A DNA stretch of 6,798 nucleotides from Nitrosomonadales bacterium (GCA_009885185.1 VFLF01000385.1:1-6798), one strand, 5' to 3'. Counted from the stretch's first letter, positions 1-5,787 are shown. Made by a program: numbers and translations. Notes: generated by a model not told the origin, from the sequence alone.

Positions 1-339
1 GATCGCGTGGAACTGCTCGGCACCGAAGGCACCATGCTGATCGACGACGATCACAAAGATCACCTGATCTACACCGAAAAAGGCGTGCCGCATCCCTACG
101 TGCCGGGGCACAGCCTCAACATGGCGTTCCTCGGCAGCAACTCGGCGGGCGATTGGGCAATGGGCAATTTCTGGGGCTCGCTCGGCAACGAAACCCGCGC
201 GTGGATCGATCACCTCGTCACCGGCGCGCCGATCTGCCACACCACGCCGGCGCAGGCGCGCATCAATCTCGAAACCACGATTGCGATTGAACGCTCGGTG
301 GCCACAGGGCAGGCGATTCGCCTGCCGCTGGAAACCTGA
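1..339 (+). CDS. Gfo/Idh/MocA-family oxidoreductase, C-terminal part (5' end outside window)
   Basis: The frame is open from the first base, giving 112 visible residues to the TGA at 337-339. The visible part matches the C-terminal alpha/beta domain of Gfo/Idh/MocA NAD(P)-dependent oxidoreductases. It has a beta-strand entry with the typical 'ELLGTEGTMLID' pattern (sugar or cyclitol dehydrogenases usually show 'I.GT.G.l') and a closing helix block 'WIDHLVTGAP...ARINLETTIAIERSVATGQ', like the family's 'F.d.v..g..p......a......l..a...S...g..v.lP' ending. The Rossmann domain and the catalytic EKP motif lie upstream of the window, so cofactor and substrate cannot be judged. It is followed after 32 nt by the VOC gene and then a Bug gene on the same strand, which suggests one transcript in a catabolic operon. 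The family call is fairly secure; the substrate is unknown. Confidence 0.82.
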   Translation, partial: DRVELLGTEGTMLIDDDHKDHLIYTEKGVPHPYVPGHSLNMAFLGSNSAGDWAMGNFWGSLGNETRAWIDHLVTGAPICHTTPAQARINLETTIAIERSVATGQAIRLPLET

Positions 340-371
340 CCGGCTCACCACTTAATGCGAGGATCAGCCCC

Positions 372-971
372 ATGCCCACCCAACCCATAAGATTTGGCCA
401 CTTCGGCGTTAACTGTTTTGACATCAAGGCAATGGAGCAGTTTTACACGCAGGTGATGGGCATGGTGGTGGCCGACCGCGGTTATGTGCCGCCGCCGGGC
501 GACCGGCATATCGTGTTCATGACGCTCGACCCCACGGAGCATCACCAGTTCATACTCTGTTCGGGCCGCACCGAAGGCAAAATCGAAAAAGGCCCGTTCC
601 GCGGCGGCGGGCGCGGCTCTGCGATCAATCAGATTTCGTTTCACTGCGCGAGTTTGGACGATTTGCGCAAAGCGCAGGCACGGCTAGCCGCCGCAGGCTG
701 CAACGACGGCACGCCGATCTGCCACGGCAATGCGTGGTCGATCTACATCCGCGACATCGAAGGTAATCCGATGGAGCTTTATGTCGATAGCCTATGGTAC
801 ACGCCGCAGCCCTGCGGCGAGCCGTTTGATCTGTCGCTTTCCGACGAGGACATTTATCGCCAGACCGAGGCGATGTGCCGCGCGCGTCCCGGCTTTGAAG
901 ACGCCGCGCCGTGGCGCGCGCGGCTGGCTCAAAGAATTCAAACCTCGCTCGATGAAATAGGCCGGCGCTGA
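372..971 (+). CDS. VOC-superfamily protein (glyoxalase / extradiol dioxygenase-like), 199 aa
   Basis: The protein shows two beta-alpha-beta-beta-beta units typical of the vicinal oxygen chelate fold. Unit 1 starts 'RFGHFGVNCFDIKAMEQFYTQVMGM' (residues 7-31), with a candidate metal ligand His10. Unit 2 starts 'INQISFHCASLDDL' (85-98) and ends in the D-x-x-G-N-x-x-E motif at 128-135, with Glu135 as the second ligand. In many relatives the residue after Asn86 is the metal-binding His; here it is Gln87, and His91 lies four residues on. A helical tail of about 60 residues (140-199) exceeds a minimal VOC domain but is seen in dioxygenase-like members. VOC proteins are usually cytoplasmic metalloenzymes (dioxygenases, isomerases, lyases); the reaction here cannot be named. 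A GAGG at 359-362, 9 nt before the ATG, supports the start. It sits between an oxidoreductase and a Bug binding protein, 5 nt from the latter, so it is probably an operon member. Confidence 0.85.
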   Translation: MPTQPIRFGHFGVNCFDIKAMEQFYTQVMGMVVADRGYVPPPGDRHIVFMTLDPTEHHQFILCSGRTEGKIEKGPFRGGGRGSAINQISFHCASLDDLRKAQARLAAAGCNDGTPICHGNAWSIYIRDIEGNPMELYVDSLWYTPQPCGEPFDLSLSDEDIYRQTEAMCRARPGFEDAAPWRARLAQRIQTSLDEIGRR

Positions 972-976
972 ATCGC

Positions 977-1960
977 ATGCGCGCCTCGCCCATCTCCGCG
1001 CTGATCCCCGTGCTGCTCGCCGCCGCTCTCGGCACGCCTGCACTGGCCCAGGACTACCCCTCCAAGAACATCACCACCACGCTGGTACTCGCTGCGGGCA
1101 CGGGCCTTGACGTGGTGGCACGCACTTGGGGCGAACAACTTGCGCAGGCACTCGGCAGGCCGGTGGTATTTGACAATCGTCCCGGCTCCAACGGCATCGT
1201 CGCGGTCAATGCGGTGAAGAACGCCCCCGCCGACGGCCACGCGTTGCTGGTCGCCACCAGCGCAGCGCTGGCGCTGAATCAAACCATGTATAAACAACTG
1301 CCCTACGATTCGGCAAAGGATTTCGTGCCGCTGGCGGTGTATTTGAAATCACCCTTCATCCTGATCGTGCATCCGTCGCTGCCGGTGCGCTCGGTGCCGG
1401 AACTGGTGACCTATGTGAAGGCGCGTCCGGGGCAGCTCAGTTACAGCTCCACCGGCCCCGGCGGCGCACCGCGCCTGGCGACCGAAATGTTCGCGCAGCA
1501 TTTTGGTTTGAACCTCATTCATGTGCCATATAAAAACAGTCCGCAGGCAATCATCGATATCGCGGCAGGCCATGTGCAACTCGGCTTTGCGGAGGCGGGC
1601 GCGTCGCAACAACTGATCCGCGACAAGCGCCTGCGTGCACTAGCAGTGTCTACCCTCACGCGCTTTAACTCGCTGCCAGACGTGCCCACGCTCGCCGAAG
1701 CCGCTCGGCGTCCCGGTCTTGAAGCAGTGTCATGGCACGCACTGGTGGCGCCGTCCGCCACGCCGCGTGCGGTGGTGAACCGCCTGCACAGTGAAATGTC
1801 GCGCATCCTCAAACTGCCGGACGTGAACAAGGCGATTATGAATCTGGATTTGATTCCCGCACCACCCGCTTCCGTTGAAGAACATCAGCAATACATCGCG
1901 GCGGAAGCGCGTAAATGGGGCGACCTGATCCGCAAGCTGGGGTTGGCGGGATCGCAGTAA
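977..1960 (+). CDS. Bug-family (TTT/TctC-like) periplasmic substrate-binding protein, 327 aa
   Basis: The N-terminus is a classical Sec signal peptide: short basic start, hydrophobic run (residues 8-19) and a 'PALA|QDYPSK' cleavage site after residue 24. Mature Bug proteins typically begin with 'YP.k.I'. Family blocks follow: 'VFDNRPGSNGIVAVNAVKNAPADGHALLV' (64-92), 'VHPSLPVRSVPELVTYVKARPGQLSYSSTGPGG' (131-163), 'IHVPYKNSPQAIIDIAAGHV' (181-200), 'RALAVST...LPDVPTLAEA' (220-242) and 'RLHSEMSRIL' (269-278). Length is normal for the family (about 320-330). The ligand loop, usually 'PF.pGG..D', reads 'VLAAGTGLD' (37-45); Asp45 is kept, but the Pro-Phe and Gly-Gly are lost. Bug proteins bind carboxylates or other small acids for TctAB-type or orphan systems; no TctA/TctB gene is in the window. 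The gene follows the VOC gene by 5 nt without an obvious Shine-Dalgarno, consistent with coupled translation. The ligand is unknown. Confidence 0.93.
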   Translation: MRASPISALIPVLLAAALGTPALAQDYPSKNITTTLVLAAGTGLDVVARTWGEQLAQALGRPVVFDNRPGSNGIVAVNAVKNAPADGHALLVATSAALALNQTMYKQLPYDSAKDFVPLAVYLKSPFILIVHPSLPVRSVPELVTYVKARPGQLSYSSTGPGGAPRLATEMFAQHFGLNLIHVPYKNSPQAIIDIAAGHVQLGFAEAGASQQLIRDKRLRALAVSTLTRFNSLPDVPTLAEAARRPGLEAVSWHALVAPSATPRAVVNRLHSEMSRILKLPDVNKAIMNLDLIPAPPASVEEHQQYIAAEARKWGDLIRKLGLAGSQ

Positions 1961-1965
1961 TCGTC

Positions 1966-1984
1966 GTCGGGCGGGACCGCCCTT
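1966..1984 (+). repeat. Degenerate REP-like hairpin just after the first Bug gene
   Basis: The stretch GTCGGGCGGGACCGCCCTT begins 5 nt after the stop codon and can fold into a GGGCG/CGCCC stem (1969-1973 with 1978-1982, loop GGAC). It equals the first 11 bases of the intact REP at 2017 with one change (GTAG to GTCG), then lacks the loop bases and resumes at the CCGCC arm. It is best read as a decayed or shortened copy of the same repeat. It may also act as a weak terminator for the + strand operon, since it is followed by TTAAAACGTTTT, although that is not a clean U-tract. The relationship to the REP is an inference from a short match. Confidence 0.5.
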
Positions 1985-2015
1985 AAAACGTTTTGCCGCG
2001 GATTAACGCAGTCTC

Positions 2016-2089
2016 CGTAGGGCGGGAGCCATCCCGCCTTCCGTGATTACCGCGCATGTCGCGAAAGGCGGGATGGCTCCCGCCCTACG
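2016..2089. repeat. BIME-like unit: two GTAG-type REP palindromes in inverted orientation
   Basis: Two 25-bp arms (2016-2040 and 2065-2089) are perfect reverse complements separated by 24 bp. Each arm is itself a REP-type hairpin: head GTAG, stem GGCGGGA, loop GCCA, stem TCCCGCC (2017-2038 on +; 2088-2067 on -). A 5'-GTAG head followed by a GC-rich palindrome is the hallmark of REP elements mobilised by RAYT (TnpA_REP, IS200/IS605-like Y1) transposases. Paired inverted REPs are called BIMEs and often sit between genes. Here the unit lies between the convergent ends of two Bug genes, where it could also end transcription from both sides. No RAYT gene is in the window, so mobility would depend on one elsewhere in the genome. 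Confidence 0.85.
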
Positions 2090-2110
2090 TAACGGACGTG
2101 ACGACCCAAC

Positions 2111-3088
2111 TTACTCCGGCGTCAGCCCGATATCCTTGATCAGCTTCGCGTAGCGCCCGATTTCGGTTTTAATCAGCGCCGCGAATTCCGCCTGCGAACT
2201 GCTCTTCGCCTCCACGCCCAGCGATGCAAAGCGCTCCTTGACGTCATTCAGTTGCAGTATGCGCGAAAGCTCCGTATTCAGCCGCGTCACCACGGCCTCG
2301 GGCACGCCCGCTGGTGCGAGCACGCCCCACCAGCTTTCGATCACAAAACCCGGCACGGTTTCCGCCACCGCGGGCAAGCCCGGCACCAGCGGCGTGGGCT
2401 TCGGACCGGTCACCGCCAGCGCGCGCACGCGGCCCGATTTCACGTGTGGCAACATCACCGCCATGTCGGAGAACACAATGTCCAGATGCCCACCCACCAG
2501 ATCGGTGGTGATAAACGCGGACCCTTTATAAGGGATATGCACCATGTCCACCTTGGCCGCGCCCTTGAACAACTCGGCGGCCAACTGCGAAATCGACCCC
2601 GGCCCGCTGGAGCCGAAGTTAAGCCGCGCATTGCCCGTGCGTCCGCGCGCCACACCGATCAGCTCCTTGATGTTCTTCGCCGGCACCGACGGATGCACCA
2701 CCACAATCTGCGGCCCCACCACCGCCAGCGACACCGGCGTCAAATCGCGCACCGGGTCGTAGCCGATCTTGCGGTAGATGCTGACGTTCACCGCCACCGG
2801 CGAAATATTGCCCACCACCAGCGTGTAACCGTCAGGCGGCGACTTCGCCGCCAGCTCGGTGCCCAGACTGCCGCCCACGCCTGCGCGGTTATCCACGATC
2901 ACCGGCTGACCCCAGGCCTCGTTCAGCTTCAGCGCCAGAATGCGCGAGATGGTGTCTGATGTCCCGCCCGCCGGGAATGGGGCGATGATGCGGATGGATT
3001 TGGCGGGATATTGCTGCGCTAGCGCGGGCGCGGCGAAACCGCAAGCCAGTGCGAATAGTGAACCGATGCGTAAAGTGATGCGAGTCAT
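2111..3088 (-). CDS. Bug-family (TTT/TctC-like) periplasmic substrate-binding protein, 325 aa
   Basis: The start at 3088 is chosen because GGAGGA lies 5 nt upstream and the ORF from it opens directly into a signal peptide: 'MTRITLR', a hydrophobic core (9-20) and 'PALA|QQYPAK', cleaved after residue 24. An open frame continues 26 codons further upstream, but that extension is polar and would bury the signal. Family blocks are complete: 'IIAPFPAGGTSDTISRIL' (34-51) with the canonical PF.AGG..D ligand loop and Asp45; 'IVDNRAGVGGSLGTELAAKSPPDGYTLVVG' (64-93); 'VHPSVPAKNIKELI' (131-144); 'NFGSSGPGSISQLAAELF' (157-174); 'VHIPYKGSA' (183-191); 'GGHLDIVFSD' (199-208); 'LNTELSRILQLNDVKERFASLGVE' (270-293). 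It shares block order and C-terminal wording with the Bug protein at 977-1960, so the two are paralogues, and this one looks the more conventional. It is transcribed toward the REP cluster. The ligand is unknown. Confidence 0.94.
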   Translation of the reverse strand: MTRITLRIGSLFALACGFAAPALAQQYPAKSIRIIAPFPAGGTSDTISRILALKLNEAWGQPVIVDNRAGVGGSLGTELAAKSPPDGYTLVVGNISPVAVNVSIYRKIGYDPVRDLTPVSLAVVGPQIVVVHPSVPAKNIKELIGVARGRTGNARLNFGSSGPGSISQLAAELFKGAAKVDMVHIPYKGSAFITTDLVGGHLDIVFSDMAVMLPHVKSGRVRALAVTGPKPTPLVPGLPAVAETVPGFVIESWWGVLAPAGVPEAVVTRLNTELSRILQLNDVKERFASLGVEAKSSSQAEFAALIKTEIGRYAKLIKDIGLTPE

Positions 3089-3093
3089 GAACG

Positions 3094-3099
3094 TCCTCC
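3094..3099 (-). promoter_or_regulatory. Shine-Dalgarno of the second Bug gene
   Basis: The - strand reads GGAGGA, a near-perfect anti-16S match, 5 nt before the ATG at 3088-3086. It decides between this start and the longer open frame reaching 3166. Confidence 0.85.
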
Positions 3100-3225
3100 G
3101 TCGGTGATTAATTTTTTCACTGACGGAAGTGTGACTGATGAAGTTGTCTGGCGCAAGCGACGTCACAGCGACAATTCATCCTAAGTAATTGTTTTATTGT
3201 AATATTTACGTAAGAAAGCATTCAT
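3100..3225 (-). other. Upstream region of the second Bug gene, left flank of the IS
   Basis: This 126-bp non-coding stretch is markedly A/T-richer near 3170-3225 than the surrounding genes and should hold the promoter of the - strand Bug gene. It contains an 8-bp palindrome TTACGTAA (3206-3213) and a CACT/AGTG inverted pair near 3119-3132. I could not identify a convincing -35/-10 pair. Before the IS insertion this stretch lay directly downstream of the L,D-transpeptidase gene, with an intergenic gap of about 143 bp. Confidence 0.35.
3221..3225. repeat. Target site duplication, left copy (TTCAT)
   Basis: TTCAT directly abuts the outer base of the left terminal repeat and is matched by an identical TTCAT at 4852-4856 directly outside the right terminal repeat. 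A 5-bp duplication fits IS1380-type elements (4-5 bp). Confidence 0.9.
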
Positions 3226-3245
3226 CCTAAAAACCGCAGTTGGCC
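3226..3245 (+). repeat. Left terminal inverted repeat (IRL)
   Basis: Reads CCTAAAAACCGCAGTTGGCC. The reverse complement of the right end reads CCTAAAAACAGCTATTGACT, identical for the first nine bases and then at GC, TTG and C. Confidence 0.9.
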
Positions 3246-3294
3246 ACCAAGGATCGCAGTAACCTTATGATACGCAAAGGGTAAACGAGCCGAA

Positions 3295-3300
3295 AGGGGA
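3295..3300 (+). promoter_or_regulatory. Shine-Dalgarno of the transposase gene
   Basis: AGGGGA lies 7 nt before the ATG at 3308 and supports that start. An A/T-rich TATGAT at 3266-3271 could be the -10 box of the element's own promoter, but no well-spaced -35 accompanies it. Confidence 0.6.
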
Positions 3301-3307
3301 ACACCCA

Positions 3308-4831
3308 ATGGGTGAGGCAAAAAAACGCGGTATTGCCGCAGTGCAAGAAGCGCTGGTAGCGATGAGCGTGGAGGCGATCGGCGCACGTGTTCAGGTGCGC
3401 TGGAACCAGAGCGAGGCGGCCACGCCGTTCGGCCAGATTGCCTACTTTGCGGAGTTTCTGAATCTCACGGGGCTTTACCGGCGCTGGATCGACAGTTGTC
3501 CACTGCATTATGCGAGCCCGAATGGCTCGAAGATATCGGACGTGCTGGGCACCCTGTTTCTGTCGGTGCTCTCGGGGCACTGGCGCTACGCCCACATCGC
3601 TGCGCTGCGCGCCGATGGGGTGAGCGCAGCGATGTTGGGAATGGACGCCGTGGTGTCCGAGGACACCGTACGCCGGGCGTTGCGCGCGATGGAGGAAATC
3701 GCGGGGACAAACTGGCTGCAAGATCACTTGGACGCGAGCGTGCTGCCGCTGCTGTCGGCGCCGTGGATCATGGACACCGACGTGACGGTCAAGCCGTTGT
3801 ATGGCAAGCAGGAAGGCGCGGTGGTGGGCTACAACCCGCACAAACCGGGGCGCCCTTCGCATGCGTATCACACCTACCAGATAGCGGGACTACGGCTGAT
3901 GCTGGGTGTCACCGTGGCGCCAGGCAACAAGAGTCAGGCGAACACCACGCTGCCGGGGCTGATCGAACTGATCGAGGGTATGCCGCAGGGTAAGCGACCG
4001 GCGCTGGTGCGCGGGGATTGTGGTCAGGGTGGTGAGCCGACCATGACGGCGCTCGAAGCGCGTGGCATACATTACCTGTTCAAGCTGCGGCTGACGAAAA
4101 ACGTCAAGCGCTACATCGAGCGCATGTTCGCGACCCCCGAATGGGCCGACGCCGGGCAAGGCTGGCAAGGCCGGGACGGAAGCATTCAACTTACCGGCTG
4201 GAGCCGCGCCCGGCGTGTCGTCATTCTGCGCCGTGCGCTTCAGGGTAAAGTGCTGCTCAGCGACGAACACCAACTGAACCTGGCCTTCGTCGAGAAAGAC
4301 TTACCCGCCAAGGGCTACGAGTATGCCGTGCTGGCGACTGACCTGGATTACGACATTCGCGCCCTGGCGCAACTCTACCGCGACCGGGGAGACGCCGAGA
4401 ACGCGTTCGACGAGTTGAAGAACCAGTGGGGTTGGGGTGGCTTCACCACGCACGACTTGAAGCGCTGTCAACTCACCGCCATGACGGTGGCACTGGCTTA
4501 CAACTGGTGGAGTCTATTCGTGCGGCTGGCGCACCCGAAGGCGCGGCTGGAGGCGATCACCAGCCGCCCGCTGCTGCTCTCGGGCATCGGGCGACTCACT
4601 ACGCATGCCGGACAGGCGCAACTGTCGATCACGCCGATGCATGCGCAAGCCCAGCATGCGCGCACGTTGCTCACCGCCGTCAGTGAGCGATTGAAGGCAT
4701 GGAAAAGAACTGCGGAGCAGTTGCCCTTGGTTACGGTCTGGCAGCGCGTTTGCGAGTTCATCGTCACTCATGTCACCGGATTTAACTGGCTTGCGCGACA
4801 GCGTTTGCCGCAATTGATGCATTGCACATAG
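3308..4831 (+). CDS. DDE transposase of the IS1380-like element, 507 aa
   Basis: The enzyme would cut and join the ends of the surrounding element. An RNase H-like catalytic core is visible. The first Asp is in 'WIMDTDVTVKPLYGKQEGAVVGYNP' (Asp156 or Asp158). The second Asp is in 'LVRGDCGQG' (Asp237). The Glu is in 'YRDRGDAENAFDELK' (357-371), which matches the IS4-superfamily signature Y-(2)-R-(3)-E-(6)-K exactly with Tyr357, Arg360, Glu364 and Lys371. 'GYNPHKPGRPSHAYHTYQIAGLRL' (174-197) is characteristic of the IS1380-like group. A beta-strand insertion domain lies between the second Asp and the Glu. The length is at or slightly above the family's usual range and no frameshift or stop interrupts it, so the element may be active. 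Start ATG is supported by AGGGGA 7 nt upstream; the TAG stop (4829-4831) touches the right repeat. Family-level naming is less certain than the transposase call. Confidence 0.95.
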   Translation: MGEAKKRGIAAVQEALVAMSVEAIGARVQVRWNQSEAATPFGQIAYFAEFLNLTGLYRRWIDSCPLHYASPNGSKISDVLGTLFLSVLSGHWRYAHIAALRADGVSAAMLGMDAVVSEDTVRRALRAMEEIAGTNWLQDHLDASVLPLLSAPWIMDTDVTVKPLYGKQEGAVVGYNPHKPGRPSHAYHTYQIAGLRLMLGVTVAPGNKSQANTTLPGLIELIEGMPQGKRPALVRGDCGQGGEPTMTALEARGIHYLFKLRLTKNVKRYIERMFATPEWADAGQGWQGRDGSIQLTGWSRARRVVILRRALQGKVLLSDEHQLNLAFVEKDLPAKGYEYAVLATDLDYDIRALAQLYRDRGDAENAFDELKNQWGWGGFTTHDLKRCQLTAMTVALAYNWWSLFVRLAHPKARLEAITSRPLLLSGIGRLTTHAGQAQLSITPMHAQAQHARTLLTAVSERLKAWKRTAEQLPLVTVWQRVCEFIVTHVTGFNWLARQRLPQLMHCT

Positions 4832-4851
4832 AGTCAATAGCTGTTTTTAGG
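4832..4851 (-). repeat. Right terminal inverted repeat (IRR)
   Basis: The reverse complement reads CCTAAAAACAGCTATTGACT and pairs with the left repeat at 3226-3245. It begins on the base after the transposase stop codon. Confidence 0.9.
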
Positions 4852-4856
4852 TTCAT
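4852..4856. repeat. Target site duplication, right copy (TTCAT)
   Basis: TTCAT directly follows the right terminal repeat and equals the left copy at 3221-3225. Six bases separate it from the stop codon of the L,D-transpeptidase gene. Confidence 0.9.
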
Positions 4857-4862
4857 GGATAT

Positions 4863-5597
4863 TCAAGCGCCCGCGCCGAACTGCTTCAGCGCCTCGTGCA
4901 GGTTCGCATACAGCATAGCCACCCAACGCGGCTCGTGCATGATCGAGCGCGGCGGCTCAAGCCGAAAATCCGTGGGCGCGATCACCACGCGCATGCGCTC
5001 GCGCGACACGCGCGCCGCCAGCACGAACAAATCCTCCGCCGCCTCGTCACCCATCGCGAGGCAGCCGACTGACGATGTACCGCCGTGGATCATGATGTCG
5101 CTGCCGATGCTCGTGCGCCCATCGGCCTCGCCCATGCGCCGGTCAAATTCGTTCGGATAATTCAACCGCAGCGACAGATGAAAGCGGCTGTTGGGATTAA
5201 GCAGTTCAATTTGATACACGCCTTCGGGCACCTGCCGGTCGCCCTCCGCGAGCTTCGGGCCGGGCCTGCCGCTGGCGCCGAGCACGGGGTAGGTCTTGAT
5301 GAATCGCCACGGCGCATCCGCATCCATGGCGGCACGCGCATACATCCGCATCACGCGGGTGTCCTTGAACGCCAGCAACGCCACTTCCGCGAGAGGATAC
5401 GTCACGCCCGCGCGCTGAAACGCCGGCTTCAGCCGCGCATCGGCGCGCGCGCCGTATTGCGCAAGGCGCTGCTCAACGCTGACGCGGCGGGCCTCGCGCG
5501 GGCGCAGCAACCACTGCCGGCCATTGACGACATACCACGCCGCCCCTGCGGCAAGCGCCGATACTCCCGTCAGCAACAGGAAGCGCCCGCGGCTCAT
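4863..5597 (-). CDS. YafK-like murein L,D-transpeptidase-family protein (YkuD domain), 244 aa
   Basis: The ATG at 5597 gives 'MSRGRFLLLTGVSALAAGAAWYVV', a short basic start plus a hydrophobic signal anchor (6-24), so the enzyme should face the periplasm. A linker (30-90) precedes the YkuD catalytic domain (about 95-215). Its motif 'SDIMIHGGTSSVGCLAMGD' (166-184) holds His171-Gly172 and Ser176-x-Gly178 with nucleophile Cys179; all expected residues are present. 'PNEFDRRMGEADGRTSIGSDIMIHG' and a length near 245 resemble E. coli YafK (LdtF/DpaA), which acts on the peptidoglycan-Braun lipoprotein link rather than making 3-3 crosslinks. Whether this protein crosslinks or cleaves cannot be read from sequence. 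The frame stays open upstream: ATG at 5654 (AGGGG 9 nt before it) or TTG at 5684 would add 19 or 29 polar residues. I prefer 5597 because of the signal anchor, though it lacks a clear Shine-Dalgarno. An IS sits 11 bp beyond the stop. Confidence 0.88.
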   Translation of the reverse strand: MSRGRFLLLTGVSALAAGAAWYVVNGRQWLLRPREARRVSVEQRLAQYGARADARLKPAFQRAGVTYPLAEVALLAFKDTRVMRMYARAAMDADAPWRFIKTYPVLGASGRPGPKLAEGDRQVPEGVYQIELLNPNSRFHLSLRLNYPNEFDRRMGEADGRTSIGSDIMIHGGTSSVGCLAMGDEAAEDLFVLAARVSRERMRVVIAPTDFRLEPPRSIMHEPRWVAMLYANLHEALKQFGAGA

Positions 5598-5674
5598 GGC
5601 TTGCGCGTTATTACGGGTTCCCGCCGTTTGCCACCTCGACTCATCAAGCCGCATGTTGTCTTGCCCCTGGTCAA

Positions 5675-5690
5675 TGCGCCGCAAGGCGCA
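5675..5690. other. Perfect 6-bp hairpin between the TVP38 and L,D-transpeptidase genes
   Basis: TGCGCC-GCAA-GGCGCA forms a perfect stem; on the + strand transcript the loop is a GNRA-type GCAA, on the - strand it is TTGC. It lies about 97 nt after the TVP38 stop, upstream of the chosen transpeptidase start. It has no T-tract on the - strand, so it is a weak terminator candidate at best, or simply a structured leader of the transpeptidase mRNA. Confidence 0.35.
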
Positions 5691-5787
5691 GGGACATTAC
5701 ATCGCGCTTCAATGGCAGCCGCGAGGCGTGGTGATGGCAAAGCCGTGGCGAACTGTGGCGGGAAAATGGCGATGCCCCGTCCGCGCG

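Larger units (their letters stand above)
3226..4851 (+). mobile_element. Complete insertion sequence, 1,626 bp, IS1380-like
   Basis: The element is bounded by imperfect inverted repeats (3226-3245 and 4832-4851) that both start CCTAAAAAC and match at about 15 of 20 positions. It is flanked by a perfect 5-bp duplication TTCAT. It carries one gene, a full-length DDE transposase, filling nearly the whole element: 62 nt separate the left repeat from the start codon, and the stop codon abuts the right repeat. Size, terminal CC, 5-bp duplication and transposase motifs fit the IS1380 family; a related IS4-superfamily group is the alternative. The intact ORF and perfect duplication suggest a fairly recent insertion. 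It lies head-on to its neighbours, which are on the - strand, between an L,D-transpeptidase stop and a Bug promoter region, and disrupts no CDS. Confidence 0.92.

Noticed and set aside
625..1043. Two overlapping - strand open frames opposite the VOC gene's 3' end and Bug start
   Set aside because: Arg/Ala-rich shadows of two well-supported + strand genes, with no motif or start signal.
2252..2959. 235-aa open frame on the + strand opposite the second Bug gene
   Set aside because: Extreme His/Arg composition and full antisense overlap with a clear family protein mark it as a codon-bias shadow.
3089..3166. N-terminal extension of the second Bug protein by 26 codons
   Set aside because: The extension is polar, precedes a complete signal peptide and overlaps a strong GGAGGA ribosome-binding site for the internal ATG.
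3240..3271. Transposase promoter with -35 TTGGCC in the left repeat and -10 TATGAT
   Set aside because: The spacer would be 20 nt, too long for a typical sigma-70 promoter; only the -10 looks good, so it is mentioned but not called.
3227..3871. 214-aa open frame on the - strand inside the IS, running to the left terminal repeat
   Set aside because: It lies antisense to the conserved transposase core, is rich in Arg and His as GC-rich shadows are, and shows no recognisable motif or start signal.
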